A DNA stretch of 64,000 nucleotides from Sapria himalayana (taxonomy: Eukaryota; Streptophyta; Magnoliopsida; Malpighiales; Rafflesiaceae): contig JAREIK010012209.1 of NCBI GenBank assembly GCA_029783825.1, forward strand, positions 159,001-223,000, read 5' to 3'. Positions within the stretch are counted from its first letter, which is position 1. Each line of letters begins with the position of its first letter. The translations under genes were made by a program, and so were the position numbers. The notes under the pieces are model-generated. The model worked only from the letters and a program-made list of their open reading frames with translations. It did not search any database and was not told the DNA's origin. Positions 51,701 to 57,776 of this stretch are shown piece after piece.

Positions 51701-54700
51701 TATATCAAAGGTAAAACTAGTATATAAATCAATAGGAATATCTATTAGAATACAACACAAAGCTCCAATCACTGTAAGTGTATTAAACATATTTTCTATG
51801 TGACAAAATAATATTTATTAGAATATAATTATAATTGTTAAATTGAGATTTAAATTGAGAATTAGAATATTTAATTAGTGAATCGAGAATCAAATCGAAT
51901 TGATTTGTGAATTGAATTTTTTGATTTTTTTTCATGTTAATTAATTTTTATTTTTTATAGTTGGTAATTTTTTTTTGGTATTTTAGTTTTATTTTTGTGA
52001 TTTTTTGGTATTTTATTATTTTTTAATGTTAAATTCGTAATAAAAAAGGTTGAAATTATTTTTTTTACGTTAATTAATTTCTACAGTTTGATAATTTTTT
52101 TGGTATTTTAGTTTTTATTTTTGTAACTTTTTGAGGATCTTGATTCCTTGAGAATCAGTATTAAATTGATTCATGTGAATTGATTCGTGATTCAGTGATT
52201 TAGTCTTCGATTCTTACATATTTTTGATTCTTTTAAAGATGGATCATCTACTCCATGAATCATGAATCAAATCGTGAATCATATGATTATAATAATAGTG
52301 AATTCAACACAAATTGTGTCGTGCTTGACATGACATGACTTGAATATTGCCAGCTCAACATAGCTCAGTTAGCCCGAGTTTGGGCAAAGTCAGGCCGGGT
52401 GATGATGGATCATGTTGGTTATGCCTAGAGGCTACCAGCCTGATAGACCGGTCACCATTTTGGTTTAGATTTTAAAATAATTTTTTTGTAAATTTAAAAA
52501 TTTAAGTTATTCATTATGAGTTATGATATTTATATTATTTTATATAAATCAAAAAAAAAATAAAATCATTAACACAAATAATAAATTTAATAATCAAAAA
52601 TATCAAAAAAATATATTTATCATCCAATTCAAAAAAAATAAATAAAATAACACAACACAACAACATAAATAAAAATCATTAATCATAATCATGCAAGCTC
52701 AATTTCAATACTAATTGGTGTAAGTATGTAATTGATCATTATCACTAAGTATTTGATAATATTTTTAGCGGTGGGCTCAATATCCTCAAAGTCTCATAAG
52801 TCATCATCTGTTAGTAATATCTCCATTCTTGTTTTAGTATGATCCGGAATACCTAATCTTGAATCATCTAAATCCTTCATGCATGCTAGTGTCTCAATGA
52901 TATTTGGTTATAATCTTGATCTCGTATCCAAAATGATATTGACCGTAATAAAAAATGTAGATTTCGATGCTATGCTCAATATTAGAGGAGTTAGTAGATC
53001 CCGTGTCATCTTAGACAGTATGAGATAAGTGAATTCATATGATTTTTATCATTATAGAATATCAAAGTTCTTATTATTATTATGTGATATGATTGAGTAG
53101 TAATTGATATCTAAATATCGAGATGGGTTATTCCTATTTGACGGTCCGCCTCATCATTTTCTTATTACTAACTGAATGTAGAAGTTATCATCTCTGAATA
53201 TGATATCTATGATCTAAGAAGCACGGACACGGATACAGACACGAGGATACGACACGGTAGGATATGGGGATACAATAAATTTTAAAAAACTAGGATACAG
53301 ATACGGTTAGGATACGACATAATAAAAAAAATAAAAATAAAAATTATTTTCTTTATAAATATTAGGTATTTTATAAAATAAAATAAAATAAATTTTTTAT
53401 TTTATAAAATAAAAATATTTTATTTTATTTTATAAGATAATATTTATAATTATCTTATTTTATAAAATAATATTTTATAATTATTTATCTTATTTTATAA
53501 AAAAATATATTTTATAATATATTTTATGATTTTGTGGGCGTCCCCCAGCCCACAAAATCATCCCCCTGCCTCCCCCACAGAATCGTGCTTTCTGCCTCCC
53601 CACAGAATCGTGCTTTCTGCTGCCTCACAGAATCGCACCAACCCCTGCCTCCCCACATAATTGGCCATTCAGCATCATGGGTGACGTTGGCCACTCGACA
53701 TCGTTGGACGTCGGCCACTTGGCATTGTCGGAATGGATACGGCATCCGATGCATCCGTCTGATATGTTACGTGCCGTATCGAATACGGATTGGTCAACGA
53801 TACGCCACATGGCGTATCAGACACGTATCCATTTCGTTTCCACGTGGACATGGTTATAGGGAGCCATATCCGTGCTTCCTTGTTTATGATCGTACTCAGA
53901 ACCTGACTATAACCTACCATCATATTTAGTACCGTAATATGTAAATAATCTAGTTATTTTTGTGCGAATGAATCCATTAGGTTGATATTCATGGTTCATG
54001 CACATAGATGTGTATGTTAAAATATTCTCAATCCTTTTCATTTTAATTCTAAGATCCATGCAAGGGGCTAGACAATAAATATATAAAATGATGAACTGAT
54101 ACTTTATGTATTTGGTTTTCATCCCAACAATAATATCACTAATTATAGAGTTATTTTTAAATTTCCTAAATATTCCACAAATATTACATATGCACATGAA
54201 TACAATGTAAGTGATGAGAGTATAAACAAACGAACACATGTTCATCATATCATAAAAATTTTTTCGGAATTTTATAAATAAAATTTTCGTATCTCAGTCT
54301 CTATCATCAATAATAAATTTATTACTCTTACTATTGATATAATCGGATATCACATATTTATATTTAACACATGACTTTAACATGAGGTAAGTGTAATTCC
54401 AATGATATCTCACTTTTGTTTGATTTTTTTTTCTTTAGACTCATAGACAGATAGAGATTATCATTTTTATTTTTTATTATGTCGAAGTGAGTTCAAACTA
54501 TAGTTAATTTTTTAGTTTTTTATTTTTTAGACATTTGAATTTGAATCAAGATCATGGGAAAAAATATGGCTTCGACAACAAACCTTTTCGTAGAATTATC
54601 ACAATTAATACTATCTATGTACACGTTAATATTAATTTCATTATCATTAAATTTATTATTAATCATTTTTTATTTTTTTAGTTTATGAATTATGAATTAT

Positions 54701-56745
54701 GTTCTAATTTAATAATTAAATGATATTACAAAAAAAACTATATAAAAAATAATACCTTGTTTATGGAGAGGAGAGAAAAGCTTGGGTCGTGCCACGCAAA
54801 TGTGCTTAGCCAATCACGTGGTGAGTTAATTAAAAAAACCTGCCACGTGTACTAGGCAGGGCATAGTATGAATTTATAAATATTTTAATGTATTTTTTTT
54901 AAAGACTAGGCATGGTGGGTACTGTTTGATTGGACCACGCCTGATACCTGGTCCGAGGTCCCGAGGAATGGTGCCCATGGTGCTGGACTGTGCCTACATG
55001 TCAAATACCTGGGTCGTGCCTCGCCGGCATGAGGCTTGGCACCCCCTAGCCCAACACCACACAAGCTCTTCATTTGGTTGGCATGACCCGGGTCCAGACA
55101 TGGTTCTGGACCATGCCATACCTGGCCAGACACGGCTCAATCAAGTTGTGCCCAGGCTGCTCAGCTCACTTTCCACCTCTATGCATGCTATTGTTTGCAT
55201 TGACATATAGTGTGCTACCATGCCTCTTATACTATATATAAATTCTCTAATACTATATATGTATTGATCAATTTAGTGTTAGGATATTGATGAATGTAGA
55301 GAGGATGAAGAAACAAGGGGAGAGAAAAACATGAATATTGTCTTTATTTTTCATTTCACAAATAATAAAATATATATTCAAGTATGAGCAACCCACATAT
55401 TGGGTGCTCTTATAAACTCAAATAAAAAATGAGTAAAATAAATAAACAATATTAATCTTCAACAAGTATTTATTGGATATTATAATTTTTTATTATACTT
55501 TACTTTATTAGATATAAGAGAATTATAATAAAATTTAAATTTTTATAATTATTAGACCAAGTTAATAATTATATTATTAATATAATTAATTGTTTCTTTG
55601 TTTTTCTAGATAAATAGAAATGATTAGAGTTTCTGCACATTCAAATATGTGAATAAGGTATATGAGCTAGTGAGTTATTTTTTGGTCACATATATCTTAT
55701 AGTTAGTTTTTTTATCCGAGTTAAATTATATTTATTATATACAAGATAGATATACTTCCGAAAGCATGACTGTAACTAATATTAAATTTATCTGTGTCGA
55801 GTGTCCATCAGAGAAAATTGATATCCCAGTTCTAAGTTTCAAGTCCTATTATTTTTTACTTTTAATTAAATCTTTCATGAATTATGTCTAACAAACATTG
55901 TCACCATGTTCTTAGTAAAATTTTAAGTTTTTTATTTTCAGAATTTGGTCTATGTGTTATCTTTGTACTAGTTTGAGAGAGAATGTTGAGATTATTATAT
56001 TCTAGTAGTTCTATTTTTTCACCTTCTTGCATTAGTCGTATTCAATGTAAGTATTGAAATGTCCACTGTAAAATAATTGTATTATTATTCTTTTATTTTT
56101 TATTTATACATCATTGTATTTATCATGTTTGTATATTGTAAAATTTTAAAATTCATGTTTATATATTGTATGCATTTATTTTTTTCAATAACAAATTATT
56201 AATATTCCAAATGTGCTAGAAATTATTATTTATTTTGTGATTTTGATTTTAAGTTTGATTTACTTCTTTTCTGTTTAGTATTAATAATTTCAATGATGTA
56301 TTGATTATATATGCTAGGGATACACGTGTTTCAATTTTGGAACAAAACCTCAAGAAATTAGGTGTTGAGAGATTAAGTAAAGATGATGTCCAGAAAATGC
56401 AGTGGGAGGTTTTGGAGGCTAAGATTGGGAATTGGATTCATCATATGCGTATTTCTGTAAGAACTTGGGTGATGCTGTTATATTGGGAGTTCCTTTTCTT
56501 TTTTTATGACTGCATTCCAATACTGGAAACAGGTAAAAATAATGTTTGCTGGAGAGAGGAAAATTTGTGATCAAATACTGGAAGGCGTGGATTCTCTCAA
56601 GGATCAATGTTTTGCAGAAGTTACTGTCAATAGTGTGTCTATCCTTCTTAGCTTCGGGGAGGCCGTAGCCAAAAGCAAGAGATCACCCGAAAAATTATTT
56701 GTTTTACTAGACATGTATGAGATAATGATAGAACTTCATTCGGAG
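9242..56745 (+). CDS. EXO70A1: EXO70A1-like exocyst subunit, exons 1-6 of a gene running off the right edge
   Basis: EXO70 is a subunit of the exocyst, the complex that tethers secretory vesicles to the plasma membrane. The A1 type acts in polar secretion, cell-plate and wall formation. The coding join is 9242-9409, 9497-9592, 13985-14190, 30938-31183, 56318-56456, 56533-56745: 1,068 nt, 356 codons, no internal stop, every junction GT-AG with matching phase (0, 0, 2, 2, 0, 0). The order of recognised blocks is that of EXO70A1: [20 protein letters not shown] (residues 37-56), [18 protein letters not shown] (95-112), [63 protein letters not shown], and [19 protein letters not shown]70A1 proteins are about 640 residues, so the C-terminal 280 or so must be encoded past 64000. 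The start was chosen because the first exon aligns to the family's N-terminus from Met1. Uncertain: which EXO70A paralogue it is, and whether such long introns are spliced efficiently. Confidence 0.95.
9497..9592 (+). CDS. EXO70A1: EXO70 exon 2
   Basis: Thirty-two codons (57-88) from [14 protein letters not shown] to AQFDLTRK, between acceptor GTGCAG (9491-9496) and donor GTTTAC (9593). Intron 1 is only 87 bp. Confidence 0.94.
9593..10204 (+). other. EXO70 intron 2, proximal unannotated part
   Basis: Intron 2 runs from 9593 to 13984. I see no coding remnant or clear transposon in this first 600 bp. It is AT-rich from about 9900. Confidence 0.6.
10205..10395 (+). mobile_element. tRNA-derived SINE-like sequence
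   Basis: The order resembles an RNA polymerase III promoter: TAGTTCAATTGATAA (about 10212-10226, box A-like) then GAGTTTGATCTCC (10258-10270, box B-like), about 45 bp apart. The body continues for some 100 bp without an obvious tail. It is decayed and the ends are not defined. Confidence 0.5.
10430..11320. repeat. Dispersed repeat family X, copy 1
   Basis: This shares words and order with 33090-33660 (ACTAGAG, GAGAGGAGAT, GGATTCTTATAGAA, GTATTA(C)TGATTATTTT) and, more weakly, with 13020-13910 and 45580-45930. The form suggests an old LTR, perhaps solo, but no TG...CA ends or target duplication could be fixed. Confidence 0.55.
11847..12529. mobile_element. Small hAT-like element (CATAGTTATTAAAGGCGC family)
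   Basis: The ends are inverted: CATAGTTGTGAAAGGCG at 11847 and CGCCTTTCATAACTATG ending at 12529. They are flanked by an 8-bp duplication with one mismatch (AATAGAAG, 11839-11846; AATAGGAG, 12530-12537). It has no transposase. The middle (12017-12310) is a mass of GAGCTC/CCATGG words in both orientations, including a long hairpin. The open frames across it are low-complexity by-products of these repeats. Confidence 0.85.
12109..12184. repeat. 31-bp hairpin with GAGCTC-rich arms
   Basis: The left arm 12109-12139 pairs with 12154-12184 over 31 bases with two mismatches; the outer 24 are perfect. The loop is 14 bases. It lies inside the hAT-like element at 11847-12529 and would form in any EXO70 pre-mRNA. 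Confidence 0.9.
12538..13019. other. Intron 2 sequence with no recognised feature
   Basis: AT-rich. The longest open frame here (62 codons) resembles nothing I recognise and is probably chance. Confidence 0.5.
13020..13910. repeat. Dispersed repeat family X, copy 2
   Basis: This is a weaker relative of the repeat at 10430-11320, in the same orientation (GAGACCGAGAATATTAC near 13107; a TGTACTTATTTAT block near 13841 matching one near 11246). The two copies bracket the small hAT-like element. It ends just before exon 3. Confidence 0.45.
13985..14190 (+). CDS. EXO70A1: EXO70 exon 3
   Basis: Codons 89 to 156 plus two bases, from [19 protein letters not shown] to FRQLLSNY. The acceptor TTAG (13981-13984) is preferred over a CAG four bases further in, because only it keeps the frame and yields the family residues A-E-A-K. 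The donor is GTTGGT at 14191; the split AG|C codon gives Ser with exon 4. Confidence 0.94.
14191..14779 (+). other. Start of EXO70 intron 3 (14191-30937)
   Basis: The first 590 bp hold no recognised feature. The 122-codon open frame at 14416-14784 has no similarity I recognise and is not supported as a gene. Confidence 0.5.
14780..17280 (-). pseudogene. Ty1/Copia remnant 1, heavily decayed
   Basis: Read on the minus strand, about 15764-15812 gives G-M-M-I-L-L then V-Y-M-N-D-I-I, a decayed copy of the Copia reverse transcriptase active-site region (V-Y-V/M-D-D). About 15000-15200 matches, in the same order, the RNase H/C-terminal region of the better copy at 21340-21500. Stops and indels are everywhere. 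LTRs are not identifiable. Related debris lies at 50860-51830 and 63300-64000. Confidence 0.65.
14865..14918. repeat. 11-bp tandem repeat (about five units)
   Basis: Successive near-perfect units of TAAATTAAAAA lie within Copia remnant 1. Confidence 0.85.
17323..19895 (+). mobile_element. hAT copy 5, decayed and truncated on the right
   Basis: The left end CTGGAGGTGCCAAATGAGCC (17323) is a mutated form of the family end, followed by about 480 bp of TGGGCC/CATG-rich terminal sequence. The interior aligns in order to hAT copy 1: a region near 18200-18260 matches copy 1 near 4900-4960; 19410-19590 matches the transposase core at 6095-6260 (CATGTTAAATATTTGTCATATAACG versus the copy 1 block coding for C-M-C-H-V-I-N); and 19828-19895 matches 6567-6630. 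The match stops at the Gypsy remnant, and I found no right half of the element beyond it. Confidence 0.7.
19896..21177 (+). pseudogene. Gypsy integrase region, decayed
   Basis: It shows the H2C2 zinc-binding region (H-N-G-I-R-T-Y then C-E-T-C-Q-R-N-K at about 20176 and 20270-20293) and the integrase core with [15 protein letters not shown] and [14 protein letters not shown] (20335-20450). A degraded second catalytic region follows (S-D-R-D near 20540), then Y-H-P-Q-T-D-G near 20620, where the next codon is a stop. Several stops and frameshifts break it. It continues at 26045 after the Copia. Confidence 0.85.
21178..21271 (-). repeat. Copia 3' LTR (94 bp)
   Basis: Written on the plus strand it runs TGTAGACGAAG...TATTCCACA and includes a GA-repeat tract (21191-21207). 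The same 94-bp length as the partner LTR. LTRs this short are unusual for Copia, which mostly range from about 100 to several hundred bp. Confidence 0.93.
21340..25310 (-). pseudogene. Copia Gag-Pol polyprotein with scattered stop codons
   Basis: All parts share one minus-strand frame. Gag (about 25310-24504) has [10 protein letters not shown] at its start and a CCHC knuckle, [14 protein letters not shown]. Protease has W-I-L-D-S-G-A (about 24392-24372). Integrase has an H-H-C-C motif (H-L-S-H-P to C-E-S-C) and catalytic D-V-W-G-P, R-S-D-N and Q-N-G-V-A-E-H. Reverse transcriptase has [11 protein letters not shown] and Y-M-D-D (about 22233-22222). RNase H has D-A-D-W-A-G-S. Stops lie at about 25233, 24501, 23742, 23292, 22800 and 21504, with at least one more in gag near 25107. 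Integrase before reverse transcriptase fixes it as Copia. Confidence 0.93.
25570..25933 (+). pseudogene. Captured PPR (pentatricopeptide repeat) gene fragment inside the Copia
   Basis: The plus-strand frame reads [45 protein letters not shown], then [11 protein letters not shown], a stop (TGA 25876-25878), and [18 protein letters not shown]. This is the signature of about three plant PLS-type PPR motifs. It lies antisense to the Copia, between gag and the primer-binding site, and stops right at that site. PPR proteins bind organellar RNA; this piece has no start, organelle signal or C-terminus and is only a fragment. Its left limit is uncertain. Confidence 0.85.
25934..25945 (-). other. Copia primer-binding site
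   Basis: On the minus strand this reads TGGTATCGGAGG immediately after the 5' LTR, close to the usual TGGTATCAGAGC complementary to initiator tRNA-Met. Confidence 0.9.
25946..26039 (-). repeat. Copia 5' LTR (94 bp)
   Basis: Partner of 21178-21271 in the same orientation. Differences are five transitions and no indels. On the minus strand it contains ATATATAAAAGG, a likely TATA box for the element. Confidence 0.93.
26045..26196 (+). pseudogene. Gypsy pol C-terminus and polypurine tract
   Basis: F-P-T-F-N-L-E-D-K-V at about 26057-26086 continues the integrase C-terminal region cut at 21177. It ends in a purine-rich TTAAGGGGGAG, the expected priming site before the LTR. Confidence 0.75.
26197..26760 (+). 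repeat. Gypsy 3' LTR (approximate right end)
   Basis: It starts TGCAAGTTAGTTATGCAAG directly after the polypurine tract. It contains direct repeats around AAATTCAAAGGATT (three copies, 26409-26522) and a palindromic stretch near 26532-26562. No matching 5' LTR exists in the window, so the right end (near a TGCA around 26760) is a guess. Confidence 0.6.
26761..27796. other. Intron 3 sequence, mostly unassigned
   Basis: The stretch holds a GCACCT/GGTGCC-rich block at 27080-27195 that may be a decayed relative of the CATAGTTATTAAAGGCGC elements, a CA microsatellite at 27402-27417, and a GTGG-rich block at 27530-27790 similar in style to 32740-32950. No coding similarity was seen. Confidence 0.45.
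27797..27964. mobile_element. 168-bp non-autonomous hAT (MITE-like)
   Basis: It consists of little more than the two GC-rich ends of the main hAT family: TAAAGGTGTCAAATGGGCC at the left and GGCCCGTTTGACACCTCT at the right. The flanks TGTGCATT and GGTGCATG share six of eight bases, a plausible decayed duplication. Confidence 0.85.
28190..28660. repeat. Dispersed repeat family Y, partial copy
   Basis: Sequence such as ATGAGACGACTTGTTATATGACTTGG (start near 28461) and GTGATATACTATTTTGCAAATATAAATCC (near 28600) matches, in order, parts of the duplicated repeat at 61565-62840. Probably LTR-derived. Ends undefined. Confidence 0.5.
28661..29760. other. Intron 3 sequence with no recognised feature
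   Basis: AT-rich, with no open frame over 60 codons and no similarity I can defend. It may belong to a retroelement flanked by family Y debris. Confidence 0.4.
29761..29950 (+). mobile_element. SINE-like remnant
   Basis: The stretch GGTTTCGAATTCGAGAC (about 29829-29845) resembles a box B. It is followed by a 3' part with CCTAGACCCTGCACTAAAG and GTATTGGGTATAAT, typical wording of plant tRNA-derived SINEs. A weaker relative occurs at 44120-44330. Confidence 0.45.
30225..30610. repeat. Imperfect direct repeats containing CCATTCATGT...CATGAACGTGAAATG
   Basis: Three related units (about 30240-30365, 30383-30460 and 30468-30600) share CATTCATGTGATTTTAG, AATCTCATGAACGTGAAATG and AACACAACTTCATGGAAA-type words in the same order. 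It lies about 330 bp before exon 4. Confidence 0.7.
30938..31183 (+). CDS. EXO70A1: EXO70 exon 4
   Basis: The first base completes a Ser codon from exon 3. It then runs [17 protein letters not shown] to [10 protein letters not shown], ending with two bases of an Arg codon completed by exon 5. The acceptor is TTGCAG (30932-30937) and the donor GTAGTT (31184). The middle (about residues 170-205) is the variable linker of EXO70A proteins and differs most from known members. Confidence 0.94.
31184..32560 (-). other. Start of EXO70 intron 4 (31184-56317); possible LINE debris
   Basis: No frame is open. The T-rich, AAT-rich sequence at about 31540-32440 has the look of a decayed minus-strand LINE similar in style to 38300-39450, but I found no motif to prove it. 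Confidence 0.3.
32550..32950. repeat. Dispersed repeat with GTGG-rich tail
   Basis: The segment 32555-32685 (GATGGGAACACTTGAAATATC, CCATTATATAAGAGTATTTGA) recurs at 38145-38280 in the same orientation. It is followed by a GTGGTGA-rich low-complexity block at 32750-32940. Confidence 0.5.
33090..33660. repeat. Dispersed repeat family X, copy 3
   Basis: The best match of the family to 10430-11090: both have a CACACTAGAG block, AGAGAGGAGAT(C/A)GAG, GGTTCTTATAGAA and TTACTGATTATTTTACTTG in order. Likely an old LTR. Confidence 0.6.
33988..34479. mobile_element. 492-bp non-autonomous hAT
   Basis: The left end TAGATGTGTCAAG and right end TTGACACCTTTA are flanked by a perfect 8-bp duplication ATTTATTT (33980-33987 and 34480-34487). 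The interior is only terminal-type sequence rich in CATGCC/GGCATG; it has no transposase. Confidence 0.93.
34860..38120 (+). pseudogene. Ty1/Copia remnant 3, with an hAT-like element nested in reverse transcriptase
   Basis: After the nested insertion (36101-36872) the plus strand reads [10 protein letters not shown] and then [10 protein letters not shown] (about 36928-36960), a decayed Copia reverse transcriptase active site. [10 protein letters not shown] (about 37280-37310) follows, then [16 protein letters not shown] (about 37925-37972), the usual RNase H end. Upstream frames to about 34860 are too decayed to assign. No LTR was identified. Confidence 0.7.
36101..36872. mobile_element. hAT-like element (CATAGTTATTAAAGGCGC family) nested in Copia remnant 3
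   Basis: The left end CATAGTTATAATAGGCATGCC is typical and the right end is decayed (CAAATAATTTTA). The flanks GGTTATAT (36093-36100) and GGTTATAC (36873-36880) match at seven of eight. The Copia protein reading continues across the gap, which supports the boundaries. Confidence 0.75.
38300..39450 (-). pseudogene. Probable LINE reverse-transcriptase remnant
   Basis: On the plus strand the T-rich sequence (ATTTTGAATATCTTACTTATTTTTATAAATGAG near 38622, CTCTATTCATTCGATATTTTTTTATTCTC near 38670, and AAGTGCTTCTCCAACATC near 38809) looks like the antisense of a plant LINE reverse transcriptase. Nothing is in frame. The call rests on wording and order only. Confidence 0.4.
39480..41170 (-). mobile_element. 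hAT copy 4, heavily decayed
   Basis: A GC-richer terminal stretch (39490-39770, GGCC/CATGC words) is followed by minus-strand transposase blocks. These align in order with hAT copy 2: 39965-40110 to 47635-47755, 40290-40370 to 47950-48030, 40440-40560 to 48110-48215, and 40600-40720 to 48260-48370. No terminal repeat or duplication can be set and the right limit is a guess. Confidence 0.65.
41391..42406 (-). mobile_element. hAT-like element (CATAGTTATTAAAGGCGC family) with partial transposase
   Basis: The left end CATAGTTATTTAAGGCGC (41391) and right end GCGCGCCTTTAATAACTATG (42406) are inverted repeats. Flanks GTTAATT and GTTAAATT are similar but not exact. The 162-codon frame 41696-42184 lies inside on the minus strand. 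Confidence 0.8.
41696..42184 (-). pseudogene. C-terminal piece of an hAT-superfamily (DUF659-type) transposase
   Basis: Near its start the frame reads [23 protein letters not shown], the end of the hAT dimerisation region in this class. It then gives [10 protein letters not shown] and an acidic, Ser-rich tail with a repeated block ([11 protein letters not shown] twice, 41705-41790). The catalytic part is absent from the element, so this is a leftover that has stayed open. A product is possible but unlikely to transpose anything. Confidence 0.7.
43144..43655. mobile_element. Nested hAT-like element of the same family
   Basis: It begins CGTAGTTATTAAAAGC and ends near CAAATAATTATA. Flanks TCTTTTAC (43136-43143) and TTTTTTAC (43656-43663) match at seven of eight. 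The later 180-bp duplication complicates the right end. Confidence 0.6.
43553..43912. repeat. Tandem duplication of about 180 bp
   Basis: The block 43553-43732 (TATTAGCTAAAATGTGTCTC..., through TTTACTTGATTATTTTTTATTA and a TA run) is repeated almost unchanged at 43733-43912. The two copies differ at only a few positions, so this is recent relative to the host element. Confidence 0.88.
44120..44330 (+). mobile_element. Possible SINE remnant
   Basis: ATTAGACACAGCCTCTAACTTTTGGAG... and GTATATTGGGTACGAACTC correspond in order to the better copy at 29840-29945. Too decayed to define. Confidence 0.3.
44331..45579. other. Intron 4 sequence with no recognised gene
   Basis: AT-rich apart from a GTG-rich block at about 44860-45170. 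No coding similarity was seen. Confidence 0.45.
45580..46000. repeat. Dispersed repeat family X, weak copy 4, with microsatellites
   Basis: A TA run (45671-45708) and an 12-base G run (about 45989-46001) lie in sequence weakly related to 10700-10900 (TTAATCAATGACAAAT...TTGGTTATG). Confidence 0.35.
47005..48720 (-). pseudogene. hAT transposase, copy 2, missing the hATC dimerisation domain
   Basis: Minus-strand frames at 48028-47702 and 47675-47091 match copy 1 throughout the core ([21 protein letters not shown]). The frame ends at 47091, just after a region matching copy 1 near 6990. It is followed almost at once by sequence for E-E-L-I...D-D-P-Y-D-S-D-F and D-M-P-I-D-N (47095-47007), which is the last part of copy 1's protein (7349-7437). 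The intervening P-P-V-S-S-V-A-S-E-S-V-F-S region of copy 1 is absent, so an internal deletion removed hATC. The BED-finger part (about 48360-48700) is full of stops. Confidence 0.85.
49309..49330. repeat. Run of 22 G
   Basis: An uninterrupted G run in the 5' part of hAT copy 2, followed by a further G-rich stretch (GGGGGCGGG). Read on the plus strand, which is EXO70's sense strand, so it would be in the intron RNA. Confidence 0.9.
49655..50859. other. Intron 4 sequence, unassigned, slightly less AT-rich
   Basis: The minus strand has three overlapping open frames (49933-50484) with no similarity I recognise. A short segment near 49740-49785 resembles one near 46200-46245 on the other side of hAT copy 2, so the hAT may have landed in an older repeat. 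Nothing firmer can be said. Confidence 0.4.
50860..51835 (-). pseudogene. Ty1/Copia C-terminal remnant 4
   Basis: The order of words (ACTATCATAGTAAATGATAGTGAGAG near 51237, TTGAATAAAAAATAATTTAAT near 51152, and a GCTTTATTGTCTGAATATA block near 51096) parallels 15010-15215 of Copia remnant 1 in the same orientation. No frame survives. Confidence 0.5.
51836..52299. repeat. AT-rich stretch with GAATCATGAATCAAATCG-type repeats
   Basis: Short direct repeats of TTGGTATTTTAGTTTTTATTTTTGT (51978 and 52101) and of GTGAATC/GATTC words (51870-51920, 52140-52285) are present. No gene. Confidence 0.5.
53215..53882. mobile_element. 668-bp MULE-like element nested in hAT copy 3
   Basis: The ends TAAGAAGCACGG and CCGTGCTTCCTTG are inverted repeats rich in CACGGATAC words. 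Flanks TCTATGATC (53206-53214) and TTTATGATC (53883-53891) match at eight of nine, the length expected for Mutator-type elements. The centre has an AAAATAAAATA stretch (53330-53520) and a GC-rich half with direct repeats of CACAGAATCGTGCTTTCTGC (53576 and 53601). No coding content. Confidence 0.8.
53892..54470 (-). pseudogene. hAT transposase core fragment, copy 3
   Basis: The minus-strand frame 54248-53907 reads [15 protein letters not shown] and [10 protein letters not shown], clear relatives of the copy 1 core ([25 protein letters not shown]). It is cut by the nested element at its 3' end. Confidence 0.8.
55190..56317. other. Distal part of intron 4, no recognised feature
   Basis: AT-rich with no coding similarity. 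It ends in the exon 5 acceptor ATGCTAG (56311-56317). Confidence 0.5.
56318..56456 (+). CDS. EXO70A1: EXO70 exon 5
   Basis: One base completes an Arg codon, then 46 codons from [19 protein letters not shown] to [10 protein letters not shown], ending at donor GTAAGA (56457). It carries the family's [17 protein letters not shown] block. Confidence 0.95.
56533..56745 (+). CDS. EXO70A1: EXO70 exon 6
   Basis: Seventy-one codons from [18 protein letters not shown] to [11 protein letters not shown], acceptor AACAG (56528-56532), donor GTTTGA (56746). Intron 5 is 76 bp. The next exon, expected to encode the I-E-x-I-F-x-G-K-A region, is not in the remaining 7.2 kb. Confidence 0.94.
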
Positions 56746-57271
56746 GTTTGACAAAATTTGAATTTCATAGTAAAGTTGTATTGAGTTTGATTTATCAGAG
56801 TTGTATATTATTTTTCAACCATATGATGTTTATTTGAAATGAATGAGTGAATTTGCTTTCTGCATTAATATGCAATAACTCAGCTTGATTCATATCTCGA
56901 TAATAATGACTCACTATAATTCTATAACTGCTGCCGCTACTGCCATTGTTGACAGCTATTGCTAATTATTTATTTTTTCTGATCAACCGATTTATTATTA
57001 AAGAAATTTTTTTTTCATTGTTTTTTCTTAAAAAATATGCCTATTTAAAATTATTTCAAGATTGTTCAGCTTTGTCAAGTTTTTATGTATATTTTTTTCA
57101 TTGTTTGAGAGCACTCGGCATGTGGGCTACCTGAAATCATAGATATATATTGATTATTATTTTTTCTTGTTTCAGATTTTCAATAATGAAATTTTACTAT
57201 TTTTCTACTTTTTTTTCTCATCTCTCCTTCTCCAAATCCACCAAGGGTCAAAATTCTAATCGACCTTTAAA
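56746..57271 (+). other. Start of EXO70 intron 6
   Basis: AT-rich with no feature. A TTTCAG near 57170 looks like an acceptor, but what follows is not EXO70. Confidence 0.55.
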
Positions 57272-57686
57272 TAGTGGTGTCAAATGAGTTGTGCTGTGTC
57301 GACACATACAATTTTTTAGGCCCATCCGGGCTATCAATTTTTCAGCACGGGCTATGCCATGCCTGCATGATTCTGAAAATGGTCAGTCCGACGTGGCCCA
57401 TTGTCACGCCTTTTGGTCTGGTCGTATTAGGTTGTGCTGGGTTGTGTTAAGATGAGTCATGCCTGGCCAGACTAGCCTGCTTGGCCAGCCAGACCAAAAC
57501 CAGTCAGACCAAAATCAGCCAGACCAAAACCAGCCTTGGCATAGCACGACCCTTGCCAAAGACTTAGGTTTGGCATGACCCGTGCCGTGCCTTTAGCTGG
57601 TTCGTGGTACATTCAGACATGGCTCTATACTAGGTCGTGCCATGCCTCGTGCCGTGCCAGGGTTGCCCCACTAGTTAACACCTTTA
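57272..57686. mobile_element. Non-autonomous hAT (415 bp)
   Basis: The left end TAGTGGTGTCAAATG and right end GTTAACACCTTTA are mutated forms of the family ends. The flanks CCTTTAAA and CATTTACA match at six of eight. It contains direct repeats of CCAGACCAAAA (three copies, about 57490-57532). Confidence 0.75.
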
Positions 57687-57776
57687 CATTTACATGGTAT
57701 CTATAGGTGTCAAGTTGGCCAAGTTGCCTGGGCATGACCCTTGACACAACATAAAATTAGTTATGCTTGGCCTGCT

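Larger units (their letters stand above)
52300..55181 (-). mobile_element. hAT copy 3, decayed, hosting a MULE-like insertion
   Basis: Terminal-type GC-rich sequence lies at about 52315-52450 and 54905-55181, the latter ending TTCCACCTCTA. Minus-strand transposase blocks at 52720-53205 and 53892-54470 match copy 2 in order. Near 54460-54480 the reading jumps from the copy 2 equivalent of about 47765 to that of about 48610, an internal deletion that removed the BED-finger part. The 668-bp element at 53215-53882 interrupts the transposase. No target duplication was found for the outer element. Confidence 0.75.

Noticed and set aside
52300..52330. A left terminal repeat for hAT copy 3
   Set aside because: Candidate TAGTGAATTCAACAC near 52308 matches the family end poorly and the flank does not match TGCATGCT after 55181.
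57165..57210. TTTCAG followed by ATTTTC... as the next EXO70 exon
   Set aside because: The residues after the acceptor do not match the expected I-E-x-I-F-x-G-K-A block and soon become T-rich noise, so exon 7 is placed beyond the window.
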